Source of the DNA: Muricea muricata
Taxonomy: Eukaryota > Cnidaria > Anthozoa > Malacalcyonacea > Plexauridae
Length of the DNA stretch: 64,000 nucleotides
Assembly (NCBI GenBank): GCA_963855995.1
Contig: OY979719.1
Location: 3,038,001 to 3,102,000 of the forward strand
Reading direction: 5' to 3'
In this document: positions 1-14,200 of the stretch, piece by piece
Numbering within the stretch: position 1 is the first letter of the stretch
How the letters are laid out: each line of letters starts with the position of its first letter
Made by a program: the position numbers and the translations under genes
The notes under the pieces: generated by a model
The model's database searches: none
Told to the model about the DNA's origin: nothing
What the model saw: the letters and a program-made list of their open reading frames with translations, nothing else

Positions 1-145
1 AACATTGTTCAAGGTTTTCAACAATACTGAACAAGTTGATGAGCCTGAATTAGCCTGCAATCAGGTGTAACAATGTTGAACAATATTGTTGACAACATTG
101 AACAATGTGGGCAGCAAAACACTGTTCAATGCTGTTTTCATCAGG
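1..145. repeat. Palindromic CAACATTGTTGAAC-type repeat
   Basis: The first ~145 bases contain several direct and inverted copies of a motif close to CAACATTGTTCAA, for example near 1-30, 70-110 and 120-135. Adjacent copies can pair with each other. This looks like a fragment of a dispersed palindromic repeat cut by the window edge. No coding sequence is visible. Confidence 0.55.
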
Positions 146-1504
146 TTGTGCGTTTTTTGCTGTGTAGTTCGTTTTTTCCTGTGTATACCATAAAATACCA
201 TATAAAACGTCATGTAATTTGCACTATACTGACCCCAACAGACATTCGCCGAAACAAGCAAGTGGTCTGAGGTGGACCAATGAGGGACTGGAATCAGAAA
301 TTTGTATGCCTTGCCAATTATTTTCAACGTTAATTACGTGCATAAGAAAGATAGCGGGATTGCTTAAATTGCCTCGAATACGCCGGGAAATGATTCAATA
401 ATTGAACAAATAATTGCTTTATCAATATGTACGCCTGATGATGATTTAGAACTGCGGAAAATACGCAGCCTAATCGAAAACTAATTGACTCTCATAGCCT
501 GAGTTAGGGTCTTATTTCAAAATATCACAAACATTATTACAAAATTAACTCGTTGTTCAGCTTCCTTTGGAAAAGAGTGAACGCGTTGAGCCGGATAATG
601 CCCATTCATGAGTTACCAGCTTTCCATCACAACTAATACTGAAGGTTTATTCAAATTCTGGGGATTTTTAAGTTTATCAATTTCAACCGAATTAAAAGGA
701 CGTTTTCGAAGGAAATTGCAAACACAATCCAACTTAATCCTATGGACGAAAAAGATATTTACAAAGATAAGAAATTAAAATTTAATACGGTTCTTAGGTT
801 TGTCATTATTCTATTTTGTCATAAGGCGAAGATAACGTTACCATGGCATATGATTGTCACATATCTTGGAAGAGCTTAGCTAGGATCGTAGTAAATCATG
901 TCCACATTGAAAAATAACTGCGCTGAACTTCGACTAAACGTCCAAAGCGTGCAATTGCACAACTCTCTTGTGAGGTCAACAATCTCACCATAAGATATAC
1001 TTCATCATGCTTATCAAACAGGAATCACCTAAATCCAAGACAAGCCTTGAAAACCAAGCTAAACCATACACAATCATACTTTGAAGGATATAAGCGTACG
1101 CACATTCAAATATCAAAGTGAGAGCAGAATCTATAAATACCCATTCAAGTACATTTCTGGTCAGTGTCGTCTGTTCTTGTTTAGAGCCTTTGTACATTTC
1201 CGTTGTTTGTGTAGTTTATCAGTCATGCTAACAGTGACTATATGTAATTCCTGTCAAAAATGAAGAAAGCACTAGCCTGCTTGCATCCAGGCTAATCTTA
1301 AAGGGAAAAAAAGACTCATCAAAGATACAAACATCAAATCAAAATGACGATCTTATCGACTTATCCGACCATCAGCTGGAGCGTTAGAAATTCGAATCAC
1401 GACGACGAGAAAAGAAACCAGATATCAAGATAGATCCTTCTGGCAATTTTGACACTGTCGCATCATTAACACAAAGTTAGACTAACTTTTTACAATATTA
1501 ACGA

Positions 1505-1640
1505 CACACAGTTTGCAGGGCGAACCAACCTATACTAACATGCTTTATGGGTGCTGGTTATATAAAAATGAAAGTGAATAAACAATAGAAATCAGTTTTC
1601 TTAAGAACGATTCATACGCAATGATCACCTTCTTCATTGG
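1505..1640. repeat. Fragment of dispersed repeat shared with 28.4-28.9 kb
   Basis: The stretch near 1510-1555 (AACCTATACTAACATGCTTT and following) resembles 28403-28435. The stretch near 1590-1640 (AGTTTTCTTAAGAACGATTC and following) resembles 28880-28920. Two separate matches in the same order suggest two copies of one non-autonomous element. Boundaries are approximate. Confidence 0.4.
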
Positions 1641-4032
1641 ATCTTGCAGGAAGTTTTGTTAAATGAGCTACACTGCTTAAATACATATCATCACAATCCC
1701 GAGTTGATGTTTGTTCATGACTGCGCTACACCATTGCTGCATAGGGACCCTGCAAAGACAACCAACAACTACTAGCCAAAATAGCCAAACTGAAGTGAAC
1801 AAATACAAAACCAGCACAGCATGATCAAGCGAGAGATAGGACAACAAAATAGGAGTAAGTCAATCGACTTTTCAAAGACAATCAATGAAAAAATTTAACA
1901 TCACATATGGCAAAAACTGAAATACAGGTATGAACAGCATGGCAACATTTGAGCTGGCGGAAGAAATCGCACTCGAGATGAAAACACATTTACCGGTGCT
2001 CGCCAAAATTTATCCCCCAGTTGATTCACACCGTTAACCCATTGGCAGGCATCATCATGCACTTTAAAACACAGCTACCTTCGTATCTATTGCATATCAA
2101 AGGCGTGCGTTCGATTGTTGCAAGAGGACCCATACATGATGAATACTCTTTAAAACCGTCCCCGCCTTGAATTTTGACACATGACACCCTTGCGATTAAG
2201 ACGCATTTACGTTCACAAGATGGATAATTGACAACTATGAGCACATTTAGCAAGAATAAGTCCCCTTCAATGAGAACTTTCCGTCATATACGGTAGTTTT
2301 TACGTATGACTGACAAAAATATTTCGACAGGCTCTAGAACAAACTACAAGGGCATACTGTCTTGGGGAGAACTGGAACTAAAATTCAGAATACGTGTTTC
2401 TTCAGCTGCTTCGCCTCGTTATCAAAGACAAAAAAGCACCAGCCATGCAAAATGTATTTGGCGTAATCTTTTTTCGATAACAAAACAACATAGGAAGTAT
2501 TTACTCCGTGTGCACGTATGTAACTTACGCTAGAAGTAGCTTATCTTTGCCCTAATTTTAATCGTGTGATTGTGTCGAAGATACATTCACAATAATCAGC
2601 ACTTCTTGTGAATTCTCAGTGGGCCTATCTGGAGTTTCATCAGGTTTGCCAGTGTGAGCTGTTCACGTGTTTGCTTTTAACACGCTTAAAAGGGACTTTA
2701 AGCTGATTTTAAGTGCATTGCGGTCTCAGAAATACTGCGTCTATTTAGAAGACCGGTGTAATAAAGACGCAGACAGACCAAATGAATTAATGTTTAAAAG
2801 CATATGTTATTGCGAACGAGTCCGCTAATTATTTGCAATACCGCACTTTTGATGTGACATTTGGATGAGTAAGTCAAATAACGAAGTAACTCAATACTCC
2901 ATGATATCGGTGATTTAAACGCGAGCACGGCCGCGATTACAAATAGTCGACTTCTAGAAGTCGCACACCGTTCGATTGGTGAAACGTCTGCCAACTCAGC
3001 TGAATTGCAGGCCGCGGTGTTAATGAAAAAGCTATGACAGAAACTGTGAATAAGTACACAGAGATTGGAGAAAAGCGAACAGTTTATGTCATTAATTAAG
3101 ACGAAACTCGAAGCCAAAGGTCCGTAGCCACAGGTCTGAGCAAGCAAGGAAGGGAACACCGAAAGAAGTTGCCAACAACATTTTTGATAGTCGAGAAAAA
3201 TTTGGGCACAGATATAGAGCACAAAGCGAAGGGATTTACCGTGAGGTGCAATAAATATCAGCAAGACACGAGGAACAATTATGTAAACTTGACAGAAAAG
3301 TTGGAATTCGTCGATCGTCTACAACAAGACGTCAAGAGTATAGAATCAAATAAAGTTGTATTCAATTTGGCGAAGCTATATTGTAATTAAAAGGTAAGAA
3401 ACATAAAAAGTGTGATATTAATATAAATTCATCAGACATCACTGGTAATTTTCAGCCGTCCCAAACACAAATAAAGACAGGTACAAACAAATGTTCAACG
3501 TTGATTTCAATTACATGGACATATTATACATGCATGCGTTGTACAAGTCATTTTAAAATTCACTTATTTCTCGCAAAAGGTATCGTTGAATTTTTTCATA
3601 CAGGATATATTTTCCGTTTTGAACGAACACACACAAGTCGTGTCATGTTTATAGACAATGATATTGGCTGTAGCTTCATAAATTGAAATTATGTAAACTT
3701 CCCGCTAATCAGACACGTTATACGACCTGAATTAAATGCGCAAAAATTAATCGGGCAAGACCAAATTTCAATTACCATTGGTAGTTAAAAGTGAGTTTGT
3801 ATAACTTTGCAGCTTGCACGTATTTATAAATTTAGAGGAGCATCTATAATAGGTTTAGCTCGACCCTAAAATAATCAGCTGAATGAGCATACGCCGCCCA
3901 GCGCAATATTTGTGCATAAACTCACCGCAATTTTCACGGAAAATCATTGAATTGGGGGTGAATTCGCAAACATCACAAAATATGAAGGAATTATACCTGG
4001 AGTTTACAACGTGTACATGAAAGGTAATTCAG

Positions 4033-4070
4033 TATAGATATATATATACATATATACATATATATTAGAG
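4033..4070. repeat. AT/ATAC microsatellite
   Basis: Short run of alternating TATA and TACATA units, simple-sequence DNA with no gene association. Confidence 0.7.
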
Positions 4071-6332
4071 CTAAGTTGTTCCGCATCAATAATTTAAGGT
4101 CGGTCGATTCGCAAGTTACTCGCAAAGCTTATATAACGTTTATTATAGGATTGTGAAAGTTTTGTAGAGAAAATGTTCGAAGTTCTAGAAAAATGGCTGC
4201 ATGGTTCCAAGAATTGCGTTTCGAAAAGATCATTTCTTGAGATGAGTTTGTGTCACCTAATACTTTACTGCTTGTCTATTATATTTAAGAATAACGGAAA
4301 CAATGCGTCTTCCTCAAAATATTTATAGCCATTGATAGAGTTGGACTAAAGAATAATTTATGATCTGACGTATTGATAGATTAGGCGAAACTCGAAAGGT
4401 ATATATAGATGAAAACTGGGATAGTCAGGAATAGCCATTGGTGAGATTTGAAGAGAAAACATTCGACAAAGAATAGGTAAGAAAGGGTAAAGTTATTTGG
4501 ATAGGACAGATTATAAGTATTATATACCATATAAGTTAAATCTCACAAAAAGTATAATTGTATATAACGTGGGGAAAGCAGGGGAAATGAAGAAGTAATC
4601 AGAGTCGTAAATCACGAAGAAGACTTACTTCTAAAACTGGTGCAACAATTAATACTATAAACAGCAAGCTTCCACCTGTTAGCTTGACGGATGTGTGTTG
4701 ATTGGGCAATATTTTATAGGGCAACACATACCCACCTCTGAGATCGACAGCTCATGCATGTGAAAAGAATCAATTATCTGCAGAATTTTGCGACTTCTCC
4801 CGTTTCCTCGAAGAAATGTTGACATAGTGCGTTCAGGGGATGGTCGTTTAACACTCAGTTAGCTATAGCCCAGGGTTAGCAACGTAAAGCTCAAAGGAAA
4901 TTCTCCAGTAGCTTGCTTTTAAGCTTTGAAAATTCCTTCAGTAGTGGTTTGAACAACTGCACGGCCCCAGGCCTGAAGACCAAGTTGACTTTAGTTCGCC
5001 CTTGTAGACTAGTTTGAGTAGCGTTCTTTGCATGTAATAACATTGTGCCTACAGTACTAGTTTATAATCTGCCATATCGGTAAGAAACATTGTTTCATCT
5101 TCGCAATATAGAAGGCCAAAACTAAGCGGTTTTTCTTAATGCATATTAACAAGTTATTATACGGCGCATTTCGCTTTTATCTCTGCACAATCTCAAGAAA
5201 TGTCCAGAAGTCAATTTCAGCCGAATGAGGACCTGAAATCAAGGAAGAACAACGAGAGAAAAAAGAAATATTGTGCAATTCGAAAATGCTAAACTGCTGG
5301 ATAACTCCATGTCAGAGTTGCCAAAAGCGACGGCCATGCGGGCATTGCCCGCGAGGAAGGTTTGCAAAATGATCGGTCGTTAATTAAAGGCTTCATGTCA
5401 ACACACTGGTATTGTAGCAAGTAAAACTAACATAACAGAAAAAATAATAGTTAATAGATTATTTCAGAAAAATGCCTCCTTTCGGAGGAAACTATATAGT
5501 GATAAAGCTTCAATTTGGGAACCCAACGTTAGAACATTTTGAAGAGGTTTGCAATCTTTGAAAATTTTGCCCGAGGGAAGATTAAGCGCTTTTGTTGTAC
5601 ACAGCAGCTGGCAAAATAAATTTAGATAAAATCCTAAAACTTATCACCCAGAATTACACAGTCACGTACATAGTGCTAAACGTTGAAAAAACGTCCAAAT
5701 GCACTTCCAAGACATCCTGAAAACAAATTGAAAATGCAAATCGGATCCAAAGTTAGTTTTTGACGTTGTCAATCACATTCAAGGTCGAATTCAAGGTTGA
5801 TATTACTATTTTTTAATCAGCTGCGAATGCAACGATGCTATATCGACCTTTTACTGAATTTGAACTAATATTTGTGGCTGGTCAATCCTATAGCTGCATG
5901 CATTATAAAAAAAATTTACAAATGTATCTGTCAGATTGTCTATTGCTTGCTTCCTTTTCGAGAGAGGAAATGCTTTCGAAAAGTGTTCATTTCTTCTGTT
6001 GGTCTCATTCATGTAAAAAAACATAGCTTCCCCATGCAACTTCTGCGATTAAAAAGAGCTTTAACGACCAAGAAGACAGAACTGACTTTCTCAATACAAT
6101 ACCCGCTGTGCCGATAGCCTTATAAGTATTTCAAGAACAATGCATGTCACTGTTTACAATTTATGCAAGAAATTCTTTACAACAACATGTTTCCATCTGG
6201 AAAATCACTTGTTACTGAACTTTGCTTTATTTCCATATAGAGTGTTTGTAATAAGACGAAGAACCTGCTGTTGATTAAACTTACAAATCACCTTAATCAA
6301 ATAAACACACTTCAGTTATATCGCTCATCAAA

Positions 6333-9300
6333 ATGTCGTGTTTTATGGACGAAACGGATGGCGAACAAGACGTTCGGGTCGTGTTAAATGTAGGAGGGAC
6401 GCGACACGAAACGTTCCTGAACACGCTCGAGAACTTTCCGGACACGAGGCTCGCTTGGATAAGCGAGCAATTGCGAAAAAATCCCGGCCGCGATCGAGAG
6501 TTCTTCTTCGACCGCCATCCCGGAATATTCGCTCATATTTTGAACTACTTTCGCACGGGGAAACTTCATGTTCCGCGCGATATATGCGGACCGATGTTCG
6601 AACAGGAGTTGGCATTTTGGGGCATTGATCCGAAACAAATTGAGCATTGCTGTTGGGCCTACTACGACGAACACAACGAGTTGGAAAAGACCTGGGGTGA
6701 ACTAATGAACACGGTGCCGGTAGAGTCGCCGAGCGATCAAGAGGATGATGACGAGTTGTGCTCGGATGGGGAAGTCGCCCACAGCGAGAATGGTAACAAC
6801 GGCTGGAGTGATACGGTGAAGAAGAAATGGAGAGTGGTCAGGAAGCGAGTATGGAGAGTACTGGAAGACCCGTACTCTAGCAAGATAGCCTGGGTGAGTA
6901 TGCTTGTTATTTTAAGAAGATCTAGCATGATACTAGACCACTGTACAGTGCGACACACGACGAAACACTCTGACTTTAAAATCTAATTCATCGACAGCCA
7001 ACGTCTACCTCAATTTTTCAGGATTCGATTATGTTTTAATATTTAGATACTTAGAGCAGCTTTTTAACTTATTTGATTAACACAATCTTATAAACTTAAC
7101 TCCCGTCTATCCTTTCGTAAAAGTCGCATCGTATTGCTGAATCTAAAGAAGAAAGGCATATATAACCTTGTAAAATCGATTGGGTACGTGTGTACGGGAA
7201 GTGCATGCTGATTGCAACCGATCAAGGGTGCCGACATGACAGCCAAAGATATCCCACTGAGTTAAAAAAGCATCAATTTCTCACATAATGTGTTTCATCG
7301 CTGCAAACAGCAGTGAAGTGCTGTAATTTTGGCGGGAGGAAAAATTATAATAGAAACTGGTAATACAATATTGTGAGCAATATCCGTTTTGTCAAAAGCG
7401 TCGTCGAATTGAAAACCTATACTAAGTATCTCGACGACAGTAAACCAGTTGTTGATCAAAATTTGCCATCCATATCAAGTTTTTCTAATGAAATATTTTT
7501 TCAGTCGAAGATGTGTTTGAAGCCGCTTTGTTTCACAGAGACAAAGTTGCTTTTAAATTTCAATTCAACTGAACAACAGCACAAAAAGCTTTTAGACTAA
7601 GGATGGAAGTTTAATTGTTCGATTAATGGATTTCGGTTGAAACACAAAGGAAAGTCTTCAAACAACGCTGACTCAATGTTATTTTGTGTTTAAAAACAAA
7701 AACACAAACACAGGCGATGCGTAGCGTCTAGTCGTCATCAAAAGACAGACTATGACTATGAGCACGGGGGATAGTTTTCGCGTGTTTTCATAACAGCCAA
7801 AATCAAGACGATATTAATCATAAAAATTTTCATCGCAGGAAGTGTTTAGTTTTTGTCCGGAGACGATATTTACGTTTTTCTTTCAAATATATCAACAAGT
7901 CTAGAATTATTTGAAACAGTTCAAAATGGAGACGCTCGAAAACGACCGCCCCCCCCATGTTCCAAACCTAGCTAGTATGCGTTTTCATTTGATTTGCCTT
8001 CACTTCAGTTAAACAGGGTTTTCATATATTCACGCGTAGACTATACGTATTTGAGCGCATTAGTGTCAAACAGGGCCCGAATTAAAATGCAGTTAGCACT
8101 TCTCTGCCAATATATTTTGAGGCATTAAAATAGCGAAAATTGCATGAGTAAATATGGGTTCGCAGGTATAAACACCCATTCTTTTAAATACGATTACATG
8201 CAATTAAGAATCACATGGAAACGCTTTGGCAAAGGAAAACATTTCCACTTTGCTTTATGTGGCAGACGTTAACCACATGCGGCTTGACAAAAACGATAAA
8301 CGTTTCTAAGAGTTATTTATAATTTTAAGTGCCAAGCAAAAATATTACCAAAATCGTTCTATATATAACATATGAGCTGGCATATAGGTTTCCTGGACCT
8401 GTTGACCCACTGCAAGAATTTTCTTATAATGAAAAGAGCGAGGGTTGTTATCCTATTAAATAAATCAAAGTTTTCCCCAGATGTCGCACAATATCTCGAC
8501 AGTTGAGGTCAACTGGAAGTTGGCTTACTTATACAGACATCTAACGATAATAACACTCATTCTGAAAGTAAGATTAATATTTAATCCACGAGCGCAGAAA
8601 TTGAATGAAAATAAACAAAAACAGGACATTCAACGTAGCTACTAATTTGTACTTCACATTTCTATTTTTGCTATCAGATTTTAACCTATTCTGATCGATA
8701 GGAGATAAGCAAAATTGGGAAAAAATCATGATGGGGCATCTGAACATAATAAAATGGTTGCAGTTTTACTTGCAGATAATTTGCACAAACATGATTTCCG
8801 CTAATGACATTTTTCATTTTCTTTTTCAGGTATTCAATTTGCTCTCAGTGCTGTTATCTATATTAGTAATGCTTGTGTTCTGCCTATTGTCGTTGCCGGA
8901 GTTTGCCGACAGGTCGTCGAGGCATTACGAAGTCGCGTTCGGCCTCGAGACATTCGTCATAACATTTTTTACAATCGAGCTCATTTTACGCTTGGTGACC
9001 GCACCAAAGAAGCGAAAACTTTTACGGGAAAAAAGTATGTGGGTCGACCTTTTTTCGATTTTGCCGTACGTCATCACGCTTGCGTTCCGAGACGAAGAAT
9101 CGTTCGAGATCCTTAAAATCGTTTACGTGCTTCGACTTTATCGTGCCTTCGAAGCGTTTCGCTTTTCGTACGTTTTGCAAGTTTTCATACAAACTATAAT
9201 GGGCAGCATTCGAGAGCTACTGCTGTTGTTATTCATCTGTTCGGTGTTAGTCATCTCCTTCGGTGCGCTGGCCTATTACGCCGAACACAAAACAAACTCC

Positions 9301-9813
9301 GAAGGCTTTTCAAACATTCCCGCCTCGTTCTGGTGGTCCCTAATCACTATGACAACCGTAGGGTACGGTGACGTATCACCCATGACGATTGGCGGGAAAA
9401 TCGTTGGATGCGCCTGCGCTATAACTGGCGTACTTTTGTTAGCCTTGCCGACGTCCATAGTTACGACAAATTTTTCGTTATACAACGCGTATGCAAAGGC
9501 AAAGATGAAACTACCGCCTCGAAAGAAGACACAAGTGGTAAGCCAAGCCTTGAAAAGTGTTCAGCTTCGAAGCAGAGACGGTTTGCGAAGCAGCATGAAC
9601 AGTCCAACGAACTACTCAGTGTCGTCAAAGAACGGTCAAGATGTAGCCTTCTCAAATACTGCCCCAAGCCTTGTGCGCGCAGTGAGTAGCCCGCGAACTC
9701 GCAGGAAAGCGCTATCGCCATTGGCTATCGAGTTGGATAACATCACTGTTTCCACGAACCCTCATACTAACGGTCTAAATCACGCGGCTCGTCGACGCTC
9801 CAGCTACTCGTGA
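6333..9813 (+). CDS. Shaw/Kv3-type voltage-gated K+ channel subunit with atypical S4 and S6 (2 exons)
   Basis: Plasma-membrane channel subunit of 514 aa. Exons are 6333-6893 and 8830-9813, joined in phase 0 (TGG|gtgagt ... ttttcag|GTA). Exon 1 holds the T1 tetramerisation domain (about residues 14-112), including the zinc motif H79-X5-C85-X20-C106-C107 of non-Shaker Kv families. Exon 2 starts exactly at S1 (188-211), then S2 (221-243, E237), S3 (256-272), S4 (279-305), the pore with TTVGYGD at 362-368, and S6 (375-402). The post-S6 stretch YAKAKMKLPPRKK matches the Kv3/Shaw signature. Odd features: S4 reads K283-Y286-R289-R292-E295-R298 at three-residue spacing, so two usual basic positions are lost, and the S6 PXP gate is P394-T395-S396. 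Both changes recall electrically silent modifier subunits, but function is inferred. The C-tail ends RRRSSYS, a possible basophilic kinase site. The start has A at -3. Confidence 0.93.
6894..8829 (+). other. Intron of the Kv channel gene
   Basis: 1,936-bp intron between the T1 exon and the transmembrane exon. The donor is gtgagt and the acceptor follows a T-rich tract ending in cag. A 34-codon open extension upstream of the acceptor (from 8728) is intronic read-through, not coding. I see no other gene or clear element in it. Confidence 0.8.
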
Positions 9814-11262
9814 TTAATACAGAAGATCAGAGGAATAATACTTGCTGAAGAAAGAATGGCTGAACAACGAGAATAGAGTACAAAGTCCTTAATGTTGTCG
9901 CCGCTATACGGACATCAATATACATGTTGCCATATAATACCAAGTGTTAAAAGTTTAATTAAAACAAAGAGTTACAAATTTTATGAAGAATATTTCTATC
10001 AATCAAGCTTGGCCATGTGACGTGGGAATTAAACACATTGAACGAAACATAAGAAGACAAAAAGAAACGAGCTGATCTAACTGTGAACAAGTAAAAATTT
10101 AGAAACAAAGCAAAGCCACATCTAAACAAACATTTAGTAGTCTTAACCTAAAAATCGATTTATATTGACAATTAGTACAAATTTTCAGGTGACTATTGAT
10201 TCTCCCGCATGCTGATTGGTCAAGATTCACTGACTCTGAAGTAATGGTCACTGACCAGTGACTATAGCTTTTTGATTTTTTATTTTTTTATACAGTAATA
10301 AATTTGAAGTGAATTTCGGCTGAGTTAGATTATTATTTGTAAACACAATAGGCTTGTAATCACCTCGCATTCGGCGACTAATCGTTAAATAGTGCAGGTC
10401 ATTTTCCAAGTTTTTAGAGTCACTTGGAAGATATGGAAACTGGAAAGATTAAAAAACAGATGCAGTTAAGTGATATCAGGAGGTAAACTGAGGCGAAAAA
10501 ATTATGGCATAACAGACGAGTTTTAAATTATTAGTTGACTATTTATAACCACAAATACCTGTATTTATATCTGCAATGACATGATTGTATATATATAGTG
10601 GACTATGTTAACATTGAAACAGATAAAAAAATATTTATTTCATTGAATCCTGTATACTAAGACTGTAAACAGATATTGAAAAATATAAGTATTAGATGTA
10701 ATATATAATTATTAGCAATAAATATTTCAAGCTTTATGAAAATCGGGTCAACATGAAGCGTTTCACAGCACAATGGACAAGAGTGATTTCAATCAATTTA
10801 TATTAATTAAACGAGTTCATCGCAAGACTGTAACTGTACTAGCTTGTTTCCAACAAGCTCTCCTAACCACTCAGGATCTTGACATTCAAATCACAGCAAG
10901 GGTATCGCAAGTAGACAATTTTAGAGATTCTTTTCCACGCGTTTGGAAATTTTACACACTTATGAGATGTAGTAGTACATTATAAGCGAAATACAAAGTA
11001 CTTTCTTGCAGGCAACCTCTTGAGTACTTTGGATGCTCAATAAATTGCGCTTAATATATTCAATAACACAGTCTCTACGCTAAGCAAGACCGGTTGCATC
11101 TTTTTCAACAAACTTTCTGGCAATATCAATGAAAGAAAGAAGAAAACATATCGTATTTCGTCTTTAAATCTACCATGCAACCTTCCTCCTTCATATCGTC
11201 CACTCCACTCAATCTGGAAGGTATTCAGCCCGCACACTCCCGCATGTGGGTATCAATCCACG
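9814..11262. other. Convergent 3' flanks of Kv channel and FAM98
   Basis: AT-rich region between two converging genes. It should hold both 3' UTRs. A canonical AATAAA at 10297-10302 on the plus strand is the best candidate poly(A) signal for the channel, 484 bases after its stop. No further coding sequence is visible. Confidence 0.55.
10297..10302 (+). terminator. Candidate poly(A) signal of the Kv channel gene
   Basis: AATAAA on the plus strand downstream of the channel stop codon. It is an isolated hexamer in AT-rich DNA, so it is only a candidate. Confidence 0.3.
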
Positions 11263-14200
11263 TCAACTTCGGTAATCATGTTTGTAATAGTCGGGCGGGT
11301 TGCTCGCAAAGAGATTTCCATCTTGCATCCCACCGCGACCACCTCGATTCCCTCCCCATCCCTTGCCATCCCGTCTGATATCCATGCTACCACCACGATT
11401 ACCCCCACCGCCGCCGTGGACACCTGAAGAATACATCAGATGAAATAAAGACGAAGCCATGAGGAAAGGAAACAGTTGGCAAAACAACAAAGTTTCCGGT
11501 GACTGGAAATGCTTTTGTCTTCAAATGCCCTCAAAAAATGTCCCACTATCCTTCATTTTCCTTCGAAATTTTCTGTTTACACTCACGAATAATATATAGA
11601 ACAGAGTGCAGGTATTTCTATTCGTGAGGATGTAGCCAAGATTTCGAGGTTGTCGAAGAATTTTAGAACTATTCTATTACCTCAGTTTACTATTAAGATG
11701 TTTTAGAGCGGATTAATTGTACAGTATGAAATATGCACATAAATTTATAAAGTCAGCCCATAGTATCACAGATTAGCTTGCCTTCCTCCTAACAGACTGA
11801 ATACCCTTAATACAACCACAAGCAGTTTCGTGCGCAGACTTAATGCGCTTTCATCAATACGAAATGGTCAGACAGTCATGGTCTAGGAGAATATAGTGCG
11901 ATCGACAATAAACATAAAGCATACCTCCTTGTACCCTGTTATCCCGAGCACGACCACTTCTACCACCATGTCCTCCTCCCCGACCGCCCCCACGGCCGCC
12001 ACGACCTGGGGATAACATAAGAGCATTATACGAAAATTAAATAAACTGAACCTTTATGACCACCGAATGGCTAAAATAGGGCGGACTTGTAGGGAATAGG
12101 TTTCAAGATGTCATCAGAATCCTTGAATTTGAACTGCTCAGTAATAGTGGTCCGTTAGTTTTCTAAATTCTACCTTATTGGCTTAATAACTTAATACATG
12201 AGCAGAATGTTTGACACATTTCAAGTCATTTCCAAATTTTAACCATATATACAGTAATGCATAGTAATGGTTTCAGCCCATGGTGATCGCAGCAAATGAT
12301 CACCAGGCGTAAGTGAATCTCACCTCTTTGATCTTTCGGGGGTTCTTCTCGCTTTGAAAACGACGGCATATCAGGAGGCGGGCCCCTCGCTGAGGGCTTG
12401 CCACCTCTGAACGGTACCTGAGGCAAAATAATTATGTTCGTGAAATACATCATACATTTAGCTGATCTGACTGAAAGTAAAAGGCCTGGAACTAGCTACG
12501 AATAAGAATACCATTTTGCTGTTGCTAGTCACTTATATCTTTTGTTTTACTTTGTGAAACTTGTTAAAACTCTGTAACTGTTTTTAACAAAGAAAATTAT
12601 AAATCTACCACAAATTTAGAAACACAGTAAATTTTATTTCATGAGAAATTTGATAACTTGCATCGAGAAATGGATTTCTATTTGAAAACCAGTGCCAGTA
12701 CTTTTCCGTGTTTTCAGATCAACTGGATTGCACCGTCATTCCCGATACACAGTCCGAATCGATTCAAGTTGTGGATTTTAGCAGCTGGGTGGAAGTTTGT
12801 CATCAAGCCCATGCTGCCTCAAGTCTGTGAAAATAAGATTGGACGCAACTTGATGGTTGCTTGTTCCAAGGCCGTAGGAAGATGAAAAAAGTTAGGGGGG
12901 CTCTTCGAGCGATGAAGACACAAGTGCTGCTAGGGGGTCCGGGGACACGCCCCCCAGAATTTTTTTTCTATTTTTAACACGCTCAAACATGCTTTTTTGC
13001 CCTTTTGAGGTTAGTTTTACCATAATCATTGGATTAATACATGTGTAACACTGTAAACCGTTAAAAACATGTATTAACTTCGGGACTGAAAGATCTTTTT
13101 TAGGGGGGCTCAGCCCCCCTGCCTTTGAAGTTGGGGGGGGGGGGGGCTCGAGCCCCCCCTGCCCCCGTGGTTCTTACGGCCATGGCTTGTTCAAACATCT
13201 TGCTTTAAGCTTGTGTAGAAAATGTTTGGACAATCAACTTGCATGAAGCTTGAAGAATTTTGAATTGGAGAGCAAGATTACATCTTCAAAAATGTTTGCT
13301 TCGCTTGTACGAGCCAGTGAAACAACATTACCTTTCCGATCAACACTCTATTAACCGCACATTTTGTTTTCTCTCGCAAATCTCCACTGCTTGTTTTTGT
13401 CACTTTAGTCAAGTCTGTCAAACAAAACATGGAAAATTATTAATGTCATTTTCAACTTGATTTGGATGTTCTGCAGCGGTTACCTGTGAAAACATCGGAA
13501 GTCTCACCTGTCCGAGCAGCTAACACATCGGCAATGGAGACTGGGGCTTGTACTTCCAGCGACGTTCTGATTGGTTGAAAATCACTGGATATCGAGTCCT
13601 GTTTTCTCTACCGTAAACAAGTGAAATTTCACGGTTAAGAAGCTATGACACTAGTTTCGCCTGAGGGCCACAACCCCGGTAGCACCGGCACCCTGACCAT
13701 TGAATTTACACGCAGGAATCAGTTACTTATACCTTTCCTAGTTCTGACCACTGAAACGATCGCACAGTAACATCAAGACGGGTCAACAATGTTTGCCGCC
13801 GAAGCGAGTATTCTCGAGATAAGGTCTTGTTGATTTGTTCAACTTGCGCCTAAAATGTCAGGAGAGATACGGTATCGTTAAAAAAGTAGGTAAACAGGCA
13901 AAAAAACCTGGTTGCATTTCCCCGTCATGCAGTCTTAATTCACAAAATATAAGTGAAATATGATTGGCCAAGCGGTTAACGTAATGTAGGTGACTGGATT
14001 AGTTCATATTGCGAATGCATCGCTAATCGCCAAAACCTTATATCAACAAATTTGAAACTAGCAGTTCTTCGATGTTGGTCAGAGTTGAGCCCTCAAACTT
14101 TGCTCAATGCTCGTCCACGTTTGACTGGGAAAAAAACTTACCCATTGACTTTTGCTGAGGCGCTTAGAGAGAAGTGGTTCACCAAGATAGCCCTTGGGGC

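Larger units (their letters stand above)
146..6332. other. Upstream intergenic region, no gene supported
   Basis: About 6.2 kb upstream of the potassium channel gene. Open frames here are short and show no family resemblance, no repeated splice-phase continuity and no coding-like composition. The longest is a 156-codon minus-strand frame at 2794-3264, which I do not recognise. Visible structure is limited to repeat fragments: one near 1500-1640 related to sequence at 28.4-28.9 kb, an AT microsatellite near 4033-4070, and a fragment near 4860-5000 resembling elements at 27.4 and 35.3 kb. Untranslated exons and the promoter of the channel gene probably lie in the last part, but I cannot place them. 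Confidence 0.5.

Noticed and set aside
2794-3264. 156-codon minus-strand open frame as a gene
   Set aside because: No recognisable domain, biased hydrophobic/cysteine composition typical of translated AT-rich non-coding DNA, and no supporting splice or start context.
12658-12885. Alternative FAM98 exon on the minus strand near 12720-12840
   Set aside because: A possible acceptor exists but the frame hits stops. The true exon 8 with matching phase and sequence is at 13414-13332.
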